From: Fredinandcohnia aciditolerans
Lineage (GTDB): Bacteria; Bacillota; Bacilli; Bacillales; Bacillaceae_L
Length of the DNA stretch: 64,000 bases
Assembly: GCA_003640645.1 (NCBI GenBank)
Contig: QGHH01000019.1
Span: 27,576-91,575 of the forward strand
Direction: 5' to 3'
Below are positions 26,318 to 34,641 of the stretch, piece by piece. Position 1 is the first letter of the stretch; each line of letters starts with the position of its first letter. The notes below the pieces were generated by a model that did not search any database, was not told the origin of the DNA, and saw only the letters and a program-made list of their open reading frames with translations. The position numbers and the translations under genes were made by a program.

Positions 26318-26380
26318 TAGGATGACAAAAGTTACACCTAAACAACTACTAGGTTGCTAGTTTTGAAGGAATGGATATGG

Positions 26381-26434
26381 TATAATTGGAAATGTGTGGT
26401 AGGCCTTCTTTGTATAAGGAAGGCCTATATTTTT
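26381..26434 (+). promoter_or_regulatory. Promoter with early attenuator-like hairpin before the GreA-like gene
   Basis: TATAAT at 26381-26386 would start RNA near 26393. Only seven bases later a 9-bp hairpin, TAGGCCTTC / GAAGGCCTA, is followed by TATTTTTAT. It lies too far from catE, which has its own terminator, to serve that gene. It therefore looks like a terminator or stabilising hairpin at the very 5' end of the GreA-like transcript. The -35 box is poor. Confidence 0.45.
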
Positions 26435-26461
26435 ATATACAAAAAGGAAGGGGAAATAAAA

Positions 26462-26530
26462 ATGAAGGTGAAAATGAAATTTTGCAGAGTGTTTGATCCT
26501 AGCAAGGAGGATATCTACTATGAGCCATAA
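26462..26530 (+). CDS. Possible 22-aa leader peptide overlapping the GreA-like start
   Basis: ATG at 26462 follows GGAAGGGG at an ideal distance. The frame encodes MKVKMKFCRVFDPSKEDIYY plus EP and stops at 26530, overlapping the ATG of the next gene (26520) by 11 bases. The arrangement suggests translational coupling. With no homology known to me it may be chance. Confidence 0.35.
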   Translation: MKVKMKFCRVFDPSKEDIYYEP

Positions 26531-26939
26531 GGATTATTTTAATGATCAGCTCCAGTATATCGACCAAAACTTGCCAGAATTAAACAATCTCTATTCATCC
26601 TCCACGCCACTTAGTGAAAGGAATCGGACTTTCTTTAGTTCTTATGTCAATGAACTTAAAAGCTATGTGGATAGTGGTGCAGTAGAACCTATACCTAAGG
26701 TTTTTATTGGAACAAAGGTAACGGTCATGTTTGATGGAGAAGACGATACAGAGGATTATTATATATGTTTACCGAAACAATCTGACCCGGATACCGGATG
26801 TATCTCATTTTTATCGCCGGTTGGAAGACAATTATTATTGTGTAAAGTAGGCGACAAAGTATTGCTGAGTACACCAGCGGGTGGCCTTCCGGTGATGATC
26901 CAAGATATAGCATTTGCAGGAAATTTAATTTTGCAGTAA
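26520..26939 (+). CDS. GreA/GreB C-terminal-domain protein
   Basis: A 139-aa protein. Residues ~60-139 fit the GreA/GreB C-terminal domain (FIGTKVTVMF, DPDTGCISFLSPVGRQLLLCKVGDKVLLSTP). The N-terminal part is short and helical and is not the long coiled coil with acidic tip that GreA uses to trigger RNA cleavage. It may bind RNA polymerase near the secondary channel without transcript-cleavage activity, as with other Gre-like proteins; this is inference. AAGGAGGATA lies seven bases before ATG 26520. A terminator follows. Confidence 0.75.
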   Translation: MSHKDYFNDQLQYIDQNLPELNNLYSSSTPLSERNRTFFSSYVNELKSYVDSGAVEPIPKVFIGTKVTVMFDGEDDTEDYYICLPKQSDPDTGCISFLSPVGRQLLLCKVGDKVLLSTPAGGLPVMIQDIAFAGNLILQ

Positions 26940-26968
26940 TAGTGTTGGAATTAAAATTAAGCGCTTAC

Positions 26969-27013
26969 AATCCATTTCCCTTTATATGCGTATAAAACGG
27001 AAGTGGATTTTTG
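26969..27013 (+). terminator. Terminator of the GreA-like gene
   Basis: AATCCATTTCC / GGAAGTGGATT stem (one mismatch) with a loop of about 19 bases, followed by TTTT. Confidence 0.75.
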
Positions 27014-27014
27014 C

Positions 27015-27043
27015 TTGTTAAATAGTAAATTATTCGTTAAAAT
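27015..27043 (+). promoter_or_regulatory. Promoter of the tyrS T-box transcript
   Basis: TTGTTA (27015-27020), 17-bp spacer, TAAAAT (27038-27043). This puts the transcript start near 27050, just before the T-box Stem I. Confidence 0.6.
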
Positions 27044-27061
27044 AGCCTTTATATTGAATAG

Positions 27062-27300
27062 TAAAGTGATGATAGGAATCAGTAGCAGCTTATCTCCCTG
27101 TATTAGAGAGCCGGTGGTTGGTGAAAACCGGAACAAAGATAAATGTGAATTACCTCCTTGAGCTTTCTTTGTGAACTCATATTTAGTGAAAATTAGCAAA
27201 GAACGGACGAGCCGTTATTCGAATGAAGCGGAAGATACATATCTTCAATCAAGGGTGGTACCGCGTGCAACCACGTCCCTTTTTAGGGGCGTGGTTTTTT
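27062..27300 (+). ncRNA. Tyrosine T-box riboswitch
   Basis: Leader RNA that senses uncharged tRNA-Tyr. Visible parts in order: the Stem I start around GATGATAGGAATCAGTAG, the GAGAGCCGGTGGTTGGTG / AACCGG hairpin, a specifier region GAATTACCTCC offering a UAC tyrosine codon, and the invariant T-box AGGGTGGTACCGCG (27252-27265). It ends in the competing terminator AACCACG..CCCT / AGGGGCGTGGTT with T6 (27269-27300). It regulates tyrS downstream, although 770 bp separate the terminator from the start codon. Confidence 0.92.
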
Positions 27301-27354
27301 GTATTTTCATCAGAGTATTGGCGATCACGGACAATGGTAGGTCAAGATTGGTAC

Positions 27355-27995
27355 GAAATGTCTTTGAGGCGGTGTGTCGTGGACAAAATCAGGTGGAGCT
27401 TGAGTTGAAATGTCTTGAAGCGGTGTGTCGTGGACAAAACCAGGTAGAGCTTGGGTTGAAATGTCTTTGATGCATTGTGTCGTGGACAAAACCAGGTAGA
27501 GCCTGAGTTAAAAATGTCTTTGAGGCGGTGTGTCGTGGACAAAACCAGGTAGAGCCTGAGTTGAAATGTCTTTGAGGCGGTGTGTCGTGGACAAAACCAG
27601 GTAGAGCTTGGGTTGAAATGTCTTTGATGCATTGTGTCGTGGACAAAACCAGGTAGAGCTTGGGTTGAAATGTCTTTGAAGCGGTGTGTCGTGGACAAAA
27701 CCAGGTAGAGCCTGGGTTGAAATGTCTTTGAAGCGGTGTGTCGTGGACAAAATCAGGTAGAGGTTGAGTTGAAATGTCTTGAAGCGGTGTGTCGTGGACA
27801 AAACCAGGTAGAGCTTGGGTTGAAATGTCTTTGAGGCGGTGTGTCGTGAACAAAATTAGGTAGAGCTTGAGTTGAAATGTCTTTGAGGCGGTGCGTCGTG
27901 GACAAAACCAGGTAGAGCCTGGGTTGAAATGTCTTTGAAGCGGTGTGTCGTGAACAAAAGCGGTCTACGAATAGGCTGAAATAGCTCTGAGGCTG
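27355..27995. repeat. Tandem repeat array B, ~12 units of 52 bp, in the tyrS leader
   Basis: Units consist of GAAATGTCTTTGAAGCGG, then TGTGTCGTGGACAAAACC, then AGGTAGAGCCTGGGTT. GTCGTG recurs at 27376, 27427, 27479, 27532, 27584 and on to about 27947, a 51-53 bp period. AACCAGG..CCTGGGTT can form a hairpin in most units, with G-U pairs in CTTGGGTT variants. Long open frames on the minus strand are a by-product of 52-bp repetition and lack ribosome sites. Units decay toward 27995. Confidence 0.9.
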
Positions 27996-28071
27996 CATGA
28001 CACAGACAAAAGCGATATGAAAGTAAAACTAGAAATAATTTTAGTAAATGAACAAACCGGAGGGAAACCAA

Positions 28072-29316
28072 ATGGAGAATTTTATTGAACAGTTAACAGG
28101 CGAACAAAAAATAGAACTGGAAAGACAATTTGCTATTTACACAAATGGGGTACAAGAGGTTGTCCCGGCACATGAATTAAAACAAAAAATTGCAAAGTCA
28201 ATTGTGACCAACCAGCCATTAAAAGTGAAGCTCGGGCTTGACCCATCAGCGCCAGATGTTCACTTGGGACACACAGTGGTGTTAAATAAATTAAAACAAT
28301 TCCAGGAAAATGGTCATGTGGTCCAGCTTTTAATCGGTGACTTTACAGGGAAAATTGGGGACCCAACTGGAAAATCTGTTGCCCGTAAACAATTGACAGA
28401 TGAAGAAGTGAAACATAATGCGAAAACATATTTTGAACAATTTGGAAAAGTATTAGACATGGAGAAGGTTGAGCTTCAATATAATTCCAAATGGCTATCA
28501 ACATTAAATTTTGAGGATATTATCAACTTAGCGGCAAGTATTACGGTTGCTCGTTTACTTGAAAGGAATGACTTCTCTGAGCGTTTAGAAACAGGAAAGC
28601 CAATTTCTCTTCATGAATTTTTCTACCCACTTATGCAGGGGTATGACTCTGTTGCCCTTGAAAGTGACATTGAACTAGGTGGAAATGACCAGCATTTCAA
28701 CGTGTTAATGGGAAGACATTTACAAGAGCATTTTGGTAAAGAAAAGCAGGTTGTGATTCTACTTCCACTATTAGAAGGACTTGATGGCGTTGAAAAAATG
28801 TCTAAGTCGAAAGGTAATTACATTGGTGTGGATGAGGCACCAAATGATATGTATGGCAAAACAATGTCCATTCAGGATGAAATGATGGCCAAATACTTTG
28901 ATTTAGTGACAGACCTTGCTTTAGAAGAAAAGAATGAAATCAAGGCTAAAATAGAAAACGGCACCCTACACCCACGTGATGCAAAAATGCTACTTGGAAG
29001 AACAATTGTAAGAATGTACCATGGTGAGGATGCAGCTCAGCAGGCGGAAGAACATTTTAAGACAGTCTTTCAAAAAGGTGTCATTCCAGACGATATTCCA
29101 GTAGTAATTTGGTCAGGTGAAAATAAAATTTCGATCATTGATTTACTTGTTCAATTGGATTTACAAAAGTCTAAAGGGGAAGCTAGAAAAATGATCCAAA
29201 ATGGTGGAGTCAAACTAAATGGCGAAAAAGTCGTAGATATACATCTAGAGCTTGAAATAACAAACGACATGATTGTTCAAGTCGGAAAACGTAAGTTTGT
29301 AAAAATTATAAAATAA
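28072..29316 (+). CDS. tyrS: Tyrosyl-tRNA synthetase (TyrZ-like)
   Basis: Charges tRNA-Tyr with tyrosine; class I synthetase of 414 aa. The HIGH motif is HLGH at residues 64-67 and KMSKS is at 242-246; a C-terminal S4 RNA-binding domain covers roughly residues 348-414. The N-terminal sequence and length fit the TyrZ-type enzyme rather than the classic B. subtilis TyrS. ATG 28072 has GGAGGG upstream, while the in-frame ATG at 28048 has none. Controlled by the T-box at 27062-27300; the intervening repeat array is unusual. Confidence 0.93.
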   Translation: MENFIEQLTGEQKIELERQFAIYTNGVQEVVPAHELKQKIAKSIVTNQPLKVKLGLDPSAPDVHLGHTVVLNKLKQFQENGHVVQLLIGDFTGKIGDPTGKSVARKQLTDEEVKHNAKTYFEQFGKVLDMEKVELQYNSKWLSTLNFEDIINLAASITVARLLERNDFSERLETGKPISLHEFFYPLMQGYDSVALESDIELGGNDQHFNVLMGRHLQEHFGKEKQVVILLPLLEGLDGVEKMSKSKGNYIGVDEAPNDMYGKTMSIQDEMMAKYFDLVTDLALEEKNEIKAKIENGTLHPRDAKMLLGRTIVRMYHGEDAAQQAEEHFKTVFQKGVIPDDIPVVIWSGENKISIIDLLVQLDLQKSKGEARKMIQNGGVKLNGEKVVDIHLELEITNDMIVQVGKRKFVKIIK

Positions 29317-29326
29317 CAAGAAAAAG

Positions 29327-29363
29327 CGGGGCGACATCCCAAAGATGTCAGCCCCGTTTTTTT
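29327..29363 (+). terminator. Terminator of tyrS
   Basis: CGGGGCGACATC / GATGTCAGCCCCG stem with a single mismatch and a T7 run. Confidence 0.9.
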
Positions 29364-29397
29364 AAAAGAGCATCCAGTTATGTCAGGGATTCTCTCT

Positions 29398-30231
29398 TTA
29401 TTTTCCAATAAACATTTGTGACCAGTAATTACCGCTAGCTTGGTGCCCAACTCCGATATGAGTAAAGTTTGGATTTAGGATGTTTTTACGGTGTCCTTCA
29501 CTGTTCATCCAAGCGTTTACTACTGCCTCAGGTGATGCTTGTCCCTTTGCGATATTTTCACCTGCTGTCTTGTACGATACACCGAAATCCCTCATCATAT
29601 CAAACGGAGATCCGTAGGTCGGACTTGTATGAGAGAAATAATTTTTTTGTTGCATATCATTAGCTTTTGTTTTCGCCACTTTACTTAATGATGTATCGGC
29701 TTTAAGAGCAGGTAAGCCATTTTTCGTACGCTGTGCATTCGTAAGGTCAATAACCTGTCTTTCAAAATTACTAATTCCAGCTGCAGGGGCTGGAGCTGGG
29801 GCAGGCTGCTGGGTTGCAGGCTGACGGTTTTGTTCAGGCGCTGTGTCACCTGCTGGGTAATCAGGAGCCGGAGTTACATTATTCGGTGCTGGTACAGCAT
29901 TATTTCCATTACCACCTATAAAACGATTTAAATCGTTTGGAATTGCGTTTGTACCGTCAGGAGTACGAACAACAATTTTTTTATTGATAAACCGAGAATA
30001 CTGTTGTTCTCCTTTTGCATGTTGTACGCTGGTAGTATGTGGATATCTATCACTTGACATTGTCGTGCGGTAGGGACGGTCTTGTTTAATGATATAGCCG
30101 TTATTCACACTTTCAACGTTTGCTGAACGGTTATTGTCATCTGCAGCATTGTCGTTATTATTGTTACACGCGGACATTAAAAGCATTGCAGAGCCAAGAA
30201 TCGCGATACCTGTTTTTGTAAATCTTTGCAA
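29398..30231 (-). CDS. CAP-domain lipoprotein (YkwD-like)
   Basis: A 277-aa secreted lipoprotein: signal peptide with lipobox MSAC (residues 19-22), an Asn/Asp-rich linker, a Pro/Ala-rich stretch (PATQQPAPAPAPAA), and a C-terminal CAP/SCP domain of about 120 residues. Domain hallmarks are LTNAQRTKNGLPAL, YFSHTSP, GENIAKG, AWMNSEGHRKNIL and HIGVGH. CAP proteins in Bacillus are secreted and often spore- or envelope-associated; no enzyme activity can be inferred with confidence. The start is TTG at 30231 with AAGGAGGAATTTACA upstream. Confidence 0.87.
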   Translation of the reverse strand: MQRFTKTGIAILGSAMLLMSACNNNNDNAADDNNRSANVESVNNGYIIKQDRPYRTTMSSDRYPHTTSVQHAKGEQQYSRFINKKIVVRTPDGTNAIPNDLNRFIGGNGNNAVPAPNNVTPAPDYPAGDTAPEQNRQPATQQPAPAPAPAAGISNFERQVIDLTNAQRTKNGLPALKADTSLSKVAKTKANDMQQKNYFSHTSPTYGSPFDMMRDFGVSYKTAGENIAKGQASPEAVVNAWMNSEGHRKNILNPNFTHIGVGHQASGNYWSQMFIGK

Positions 30232-30409
30232 TGTAAATTCCTCCTTAGCATGATTCGATTTACTTTTATATTTTGCTCTGCAGTAGCGAAAGTATTGGTG
30301 GTAATAAAAGAGAATCGGATTGGTAAAAAGCCATCGTACACCTTAACGAAAGTATCAACTTCCATTAAAATAAGGAAGAAAGCAAATACAAACCCATGAG
30401 GTGAAAGCA

Positions 30410-31030
30410 ATGAAAATCATTGATATTTCTCAGTCTTTAAGTCAGAGAACACAAGAGTGGCCAAATGATACCCCATTTAACTACGCTCTCACATGGTCCA
30501 TTGAAGAAGGTTCAACAGTAAATGTCGGACAAATCACATCAAGTACTCATATTGGAACTCATATTGATGCTCCATTTCACTTTGACAATAAAGGAAAAAA
30601 GGTGCATGAACTAGACCTTGACTTATATGTAGGAAAAGCAAGAGTTATTGAGGTATCAGAAAAAAAGGAAATCGAGATTGAGGATTTAAAAAGGTTTGAC
30701 TTATCTGGTGTTAAACGGCTCTTAATCCGTACAAATTCATGGAAAAATCGGGACCGATTTCCGACCGCCATTACAAGTTTACATCCAGAAATTGCATTTT
30801 ACTTGGCTGAAAAAGGGATTCGATTGATTGGAGTGGACACTCCTTCTGTTGATCAATTGGATAGTAAAGATTTACAGGCTCATCATCAATTGCATAAGCA
30901 TGGAATCAATATTCTTGAGGGGATTGTCTTAGAACATGTCGAACCTGGAGATTATGAATTAATCGCGCTGCCACTTCCAATCGAGGGTGCTGATGGTAGT
31001 CCGGTTCGTGCGGTTTTGAAGAAGTTTTAG
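30410..31030 (+). CDS. kynB: Kynurenine formamidase / metal-dependent cyclase
   Basis: A 206-aa enzyme of the KynB/cyclase family that hydrolyses N-formylkynurenine in tryptophan breakdown. The metal motif HIGTHIDAPFHF (H-x-x-x-H-x-D-x-x-x-H) is near residues 47-58; later HH in LQAHHQLHKHGI and Glu in ILEGIVLEHV are conserved. No kynA or kynU lies nearby, so an isolated role or another acyl-amide substrate is possible. ATG 30410 has GAGGTGA upstream; GTG 30401 is a weaker alternative. Confidence 0.86.
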   Translation: MKIIDISQSLSQRTQEWPNDTPFNYALTWSIEEGSTVNVGQITSSTHIGTHIDAPFHFDNKGKKVHELDLDLYVGKARVIEVSEKKEIEIEDLKRFDLSGVKRLLIRTNSWKNRDRFPTAITSLHPEIAFYLAEKGIRLIGVDTPSVDQLDSKDLQAHHQLHKHGINILEGIVLEHVEPGDYELIALPLPIEGADGSPVRAVLKKF

Positions 31031-31040
31031 GGAATAAAGA

Positions 31041-31073
31041 AAAATCCATTGTCATAAGAACAATGGATTTTTT
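31041..31073 (+). terminator. Terminator of kynB
   Basis: AAAATCCATTG / CAATGGATTTT stem followed by T's, 11 bp after the stop. Confidence 0.88.
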
Positions 31074-31103
31074 AAACCTCTAATGGAGGAAAAACAAGCG
31101 GGT

Positions 31104-31253
31104 TTAACAAGCAGCAGGTATTAGGTCATTCCTATTAACAAGCTCTACCTTAAATAGTAATTCCATTTGTTTGATCTCATACATTCCATTTTCATAAACG
31201 TACAAAACTTCATACAAATCGTTTTTATAAACGACTTTATCACCCAATTTCAT
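31104..31253 (-). CDS. Small protein, 49 aa, unknown function
   Basis: TAGGAGGTAG precedes ATG 31253. The protein starts MKLGDKVVYKNDLYEVLYVY and ends NRNDLIPAAC. The pattern of a GDKV-Y-x3-Y-E-V opening looks like a small KOW/SH3-type barrel (a common start in short Bacillus proteins), but I do not know its function. Convergent with kynB, which has a terminator between. Confidence 0.72.
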   Translation of the reverse strand: MKLGDKVVYKNDLYEVLYVYENGMYEIKQMELLFKVELVNRNDLIPAAC

Positions 31254-31400
31254 GGAATACTACCTCCTAATTAATGCTTATCCTCAGTTTAATATATATA
31301 AATTCCGACTTCTATACACCTTTAGTAATATTCTGGTAGATAAATATGATAATTTTCATTTGAATAATCGAAATATTTGATGTAAAACAACTTTTATGAC

Positions 31401-31434
31401 TGGTATAGACAACTACACAGCCCGGTGATAAAAT
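31401..31434 (+). promoter_or_regulatory. NagR operator (dre) and promoter of nagP
   Basis: TGGTATAGACAACTA (31401-31415) matches the dre site bound by NagR/YvoA in B. subtilis. It overlaps the -35 box TAGACA (31406-31411), which is 17 bp from TAAAAT (31429-31434). The identical 15-mer occurs before nagA. Nothing else recognisable lies between 31254 and the nagP start. Confidence 0.85.
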
Positions 31435-31571
31435 GAGTTGCAGTAATTAATCTGACTATCCTTTGGTTACACTAACGTGTAAGCGTTAAACATAATGAAA
31501 TCATTCTTGAAATATTAATAGTTAAAACCGAAGAATAGCAGAAAATCACAAAAATAAGGGAGGAATTCATC

Positions 31572-33017
31572 ATGATGAAATATCTTCAAAAACTTGGTCG
31601 TTCATTAATGTTACCGGTTGCAGTATTGCCTGCAGCGGCTATCTTGATGGGGATCGGTTATTGGATTGACCCACAAGGATGGGGTGGGGGAAGTCCGATA
31701 GCAGCTTTCTTAATAAAAGCAGGAGGAGCCATCATTGACAACATGTCGATACTTTTCGCAGTGGGTGTCGCATTAGGAATGTCGAAAGATAAAGACGGTT
31801 CTGCTGCATTAAGTGGGTTAGTGGGATACTTAACAGTCACAACCTTACTGGCTACAAATACGGTGGCAATGCTTCAAGGGGTTGATCCAACTGAGGTAAA
31901 TGCAGCATTTGGAAAAATTCAAAACCAATTTATTGGGATTATCTCTGGTATTATTGCTTCCATTATGTACAATCGTTTCAGTGATGTACAATTACCTGAC
32001 GCACTAGCTTTCTTCAGTGGGAAAAGACTTGTTCCAATTCTAACATCTGTTGCAATGCTAGTAGCATCACTTGTGTTGTTATTTGTTTGGCCAGTTATTT
32101 ACTCAGGATTAGTTGCCTTTGGTAAAGGTATTCTTGATTTAGGTGCAGTGGGTGCCGGATTATATGGATTCTTTAACAGACTTCTAATTCCAACTGGTCT
32201 TCACCATGCTTTAAATTCCGTGTTCTGGTTTGATGTAGCAGGTATTAATGATATAAATAATTTCTTAAGTGGTGCTGGCGAAAAAGGTATTACTGGTAGA
32301 TATCAAGCTGGATTCTTCCCAGTTATGATGTTTGGTTTGCCAGCCGCAGCTCTTGCGATGTACCATACAGCAAAATCCACAAGAAAGAAACAAGCAGCAT
32401 CATTACTAATGGCAGCGGCTTTCGCGGCATTCTTCACTGGTGTTACCGAACCATTAGAATTTGCATTCATGTTCTTAGCACCGGGGTTATATGTGGTGCA
32501 TGCTGCATTAACCGGTATTTCTTTATTTGTGGCAGCTACGTTCCACTGGACTGCAGGTTTTGCATTTAGTGCCGGCTTTGTTGACTTTTTCCTAAGTCTT
32601 CGAAATCCAATCGCAAACCAACCATGGATGCTACTAGTACAAGGACTTATTATAGCGGTTATTTATTATGTGCTATTCCGTTTCCTAATTGTTAAATTTA
32701 ATCTTAAAACACCTGGTCGTGAAGATGAGGAAATTACCGAAACAACTACACAGTCAGATGGTAAATCAAGATTCGCTAGTATGGCCGCTCAAATCTATGA
32801 AGGTTTAGGTGGAGATGAGAACGTAACATCAGTTGATAACTGTGTAACTCGATTGCGTTTAGAAGTTAAAGACATGGATAAAGTTGATCAGAAAAAAATT
32901 AAAGCAACAGGGGTTCCTGGAATCAATATTGTTGGTAAAAACAGTATTCAAGTTATTGTCGGAACAAACGTTCAATTCGTTGCAGATGAAGTCCATAAAA
33001 TTCGTAAAGAGAAATAG
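31572..33017 (+). CDS. nagP: PTS system N-acetylglucosamine-specific EIICB
   Basis: Imports and phosphorylates N-acetylglucosamine. Residues 1 to ~375 are the membrane EIIC domain (LGRSLMLPVAVLPAAAILMG at the start, LHHALNSVFW, FFTGVTEPLEFAFMFLAP). A linker leads to the EIIB domain at ~395-481 with the phospho-acceptor Cys424 in DNCVTRLRLEV. There is no EIIA domain, so phosphate must come from another EIIA, as in B. subtilis NagP. GGGAGGA precedes two adjacent ATGs (31572, 31575). Repressed by NagR through the dre site at 31401. Confidence 0.93.
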   Translation: MMKYLQKLGRSLMLPVAVLPAAAILMGIGYWIDPQGWGGGSPIAAFLIKAGGAIIDNMSILFAVGVALGMSKDKDGSAALSGLVGYLTVTTLLATNTVAMLQGVDPTEVNAAFGKIQNQFIGIISGIIASIMYNRFSDVQLPDALAFFSGKRLVPILTSVAMLVASLVLLFVWPVIYSGLVAFGKGILDLGAVGAGLYGFFNRLLIPTGLHHALNSVFWFDVAGINDINNFLSGAGEKGITGRYQAGFFPVMMFGLPAAALAMYHTAKSTRKKQAASLLMAAAFAAFFTGVTEPLEFAFMFLAPGLYVVHAALTGISLFVAATFHWTAGFAFSAGFVDFFLSLRNPIANQPWMLLVQGLIIAVIYYVLFRFLIVKFNLKTPGREDEEITETTTQSDGKSRFASMAAQIYEGLGGDENVTSVDNCVTRLRLEVKDMDKVDQKKIKATGVPGINIVGKNSIQVIVGTNVQFVADEVHKIRKEK

Positions 33018-33086
33018 AATGAAAAAGAGGCTGTCCTAAGATGGACGGGTCAGAGTTCCAAAACGGTATATTTCAATACATTTTTT

Positions 33087-33125
33087 AGCGTGAATTCACA
33101 TACGAATTCACGCTTTCATTTTTTA
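33087..33125 (+). terminator. Terminator of nagP
   Basis: Perfect 11-bp stem AGCGTGAATTC / GAATTCACGCT followed by TTCATTTTTT. Confidence 0.85.
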
Positions 33126-33159
33126 TGAAACTGTATTTGCCCAAGGGAAAGTCACTTAG

Positions 33160-34410
33160 TTCGGACACATCTTTCCTGGGCATACCGTCGCTTGACTGAA
33201 GTCAGCTTAACTTCGGACCCAACTGCGATGAAAATGCCCTTGCATGTCTGAAGTCAGCTTAGCTTCGGACTCAACTGCGCTGAAAATGCCTCTTCTTGTC
33301 TAAAGTAAGCTCACCTTCGGACAGAATTGAGTTGTAAAAGCTCTTGTGTGTCTGAAGTCAGCTTAGCTTCGGACTCAACGGCGATGAAATTGCTTTTGTT
33401 TGTCTGAAGTAAGCTCACCTTCGGACAGACCCGAGCTGGAAAAGCCCTTGTGTGTCTGAAGTTAGCTTAGCTTCGGACTCAACTGCGCTGAAAATGCCTC
33501 TTCTTGTCTAAAGTAAGCTCACCTTCGTACAGAACTGAGCTGGAAAAGCCCTTGTGTGTCTGAAGTTAGTTCTGCTTCAGACTCAATCAAGTTGAAAATG
33601 CCTCTTCTTGTCTGAAGTAAGCTCACCTTCGGACAGACCGGAGCTGGAAATGCCCTTGTGTGTCTGAAGTTAGCTTAGCTTCGGACTCAACTGCGATGAA
33701 ATTGTTTCCGTTTGTCTGAAGTAAGCCCGCCTTCGGACAGACTGTAGCTGAAATTGTCCTTGCATGTCGGAAGTAGGCACACCTTCGGATTCAACCTGAG
33801 TTGAAAATGCCCTTGTGTGTCTGAAGTAAGCTCACCTTCGGATAGACCGGAGCTGGAAATGCCCTTGTGTGTCTGAAGTTAGCTTAACTTCGGACTCAAC
33901 GGCGATGAAAATGCCTTTGTTTGTCTGAAGTAGGCTCACCTTCGGACAGACCGGAGCTGGAAATGCCCTTGTGTGTCTGAAGTTAGTTCTACTTCGGACT
34001 CAACGGCGATGAAAATGCCTCTTCTTGTCTGAAGTTAGCTTAACTTCGGACTCAATCAAGTTGAAAATGCCTCTTCTTGTCTGAAGTAAGCTCACCTTCG
34101 GACTCAACGGCGATGAAAATGCCTTTGTTTGTCTGAAGTAGGCTCACCTTCGGACAGACCGGAGCTGGAAATGCCCTTGTGTGTCTGAAGTTAGTTCTAC
34201 TTCGGACTCAACGGCGCTGAAAATGCCTCTTCTTGTCTGAAGTAAGCTCACCTTCGGACAGACTGTAGCTGAAATTGTCCTTGCATGTCTGAAGTAGGCT
34301 CACCTTCGGACAGACCTAAGCTGGAAAAGCCCTTGTGTGTCTGAAGTTAGCTATACTTCGGACTCACCCGCGATGAAATTGCTTTCGCTTGTCCGAAGTT
34401 TATCTGAATT
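33160..34410. repeat. Tandem repeat array C, ~24 units of 52 bp
   Basis: Lies between nagP and nagA. Each unit has a clear inverted repeat, GTCTGAAG..TTAGCTTAG..CTTCGGAC, followed by a spacer ending in GAAATGCCCTTGTG or GAAAATGCCTCTTC. Two alternating spacer types (TCAACTGCGATG and AGACCGGAGCTG) give a 104-bp higher-order dimer over much of the array. TGTCTGAAG recurs about every 52 bp. No coding potential or start signals. Confidence 0.92.
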
Positions 34411-34574
34411 GCTCAATAGCTTTTTTGCCAAGGTTGTTAGTAACAAGATGATGGGTATTTTTGCAACCCAATATAAGACATTTATCCAAGTCGGACGGCT
34501 CTTTTATTTATTGTAAAACACAATAATTTTAGGATAAGAAGGGAAAAGTAAGGTAAAAATAACAAAGTGTTAAG

Positions 34575-34609
34575 TGGTATAGACAACTAGCTTTCATTCG
34601 AGATATAAT
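34575..34609 (+). promoter_or_regulatory. NagR operator (dre) and promoter of the nagABR operon
   Basis: TGGTATAGACAACTA (34575-34589) is identical to the site before nagP. It overlaps a -35-like TAGACA (34580-34585) placed 18 bp from TATAAT (34604-34609). Since nagR is in this operon, the repressor controls its own synthesis. Confidence 0.85.
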
Positions 34610-34641
34610 GAATGAGATGAAACATAAAAGGAGTCCTTGAC

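Noticed and set aside
27342-28071. Several long overlapping minus-strand open frames with His/Thr-rich repeats (DISTQALPGFVHDT type)
   Set aside because: They are produced by reading the 52-bp array in reverse; frames shift from unit to unit, and no ribosome sites or known domains are present.
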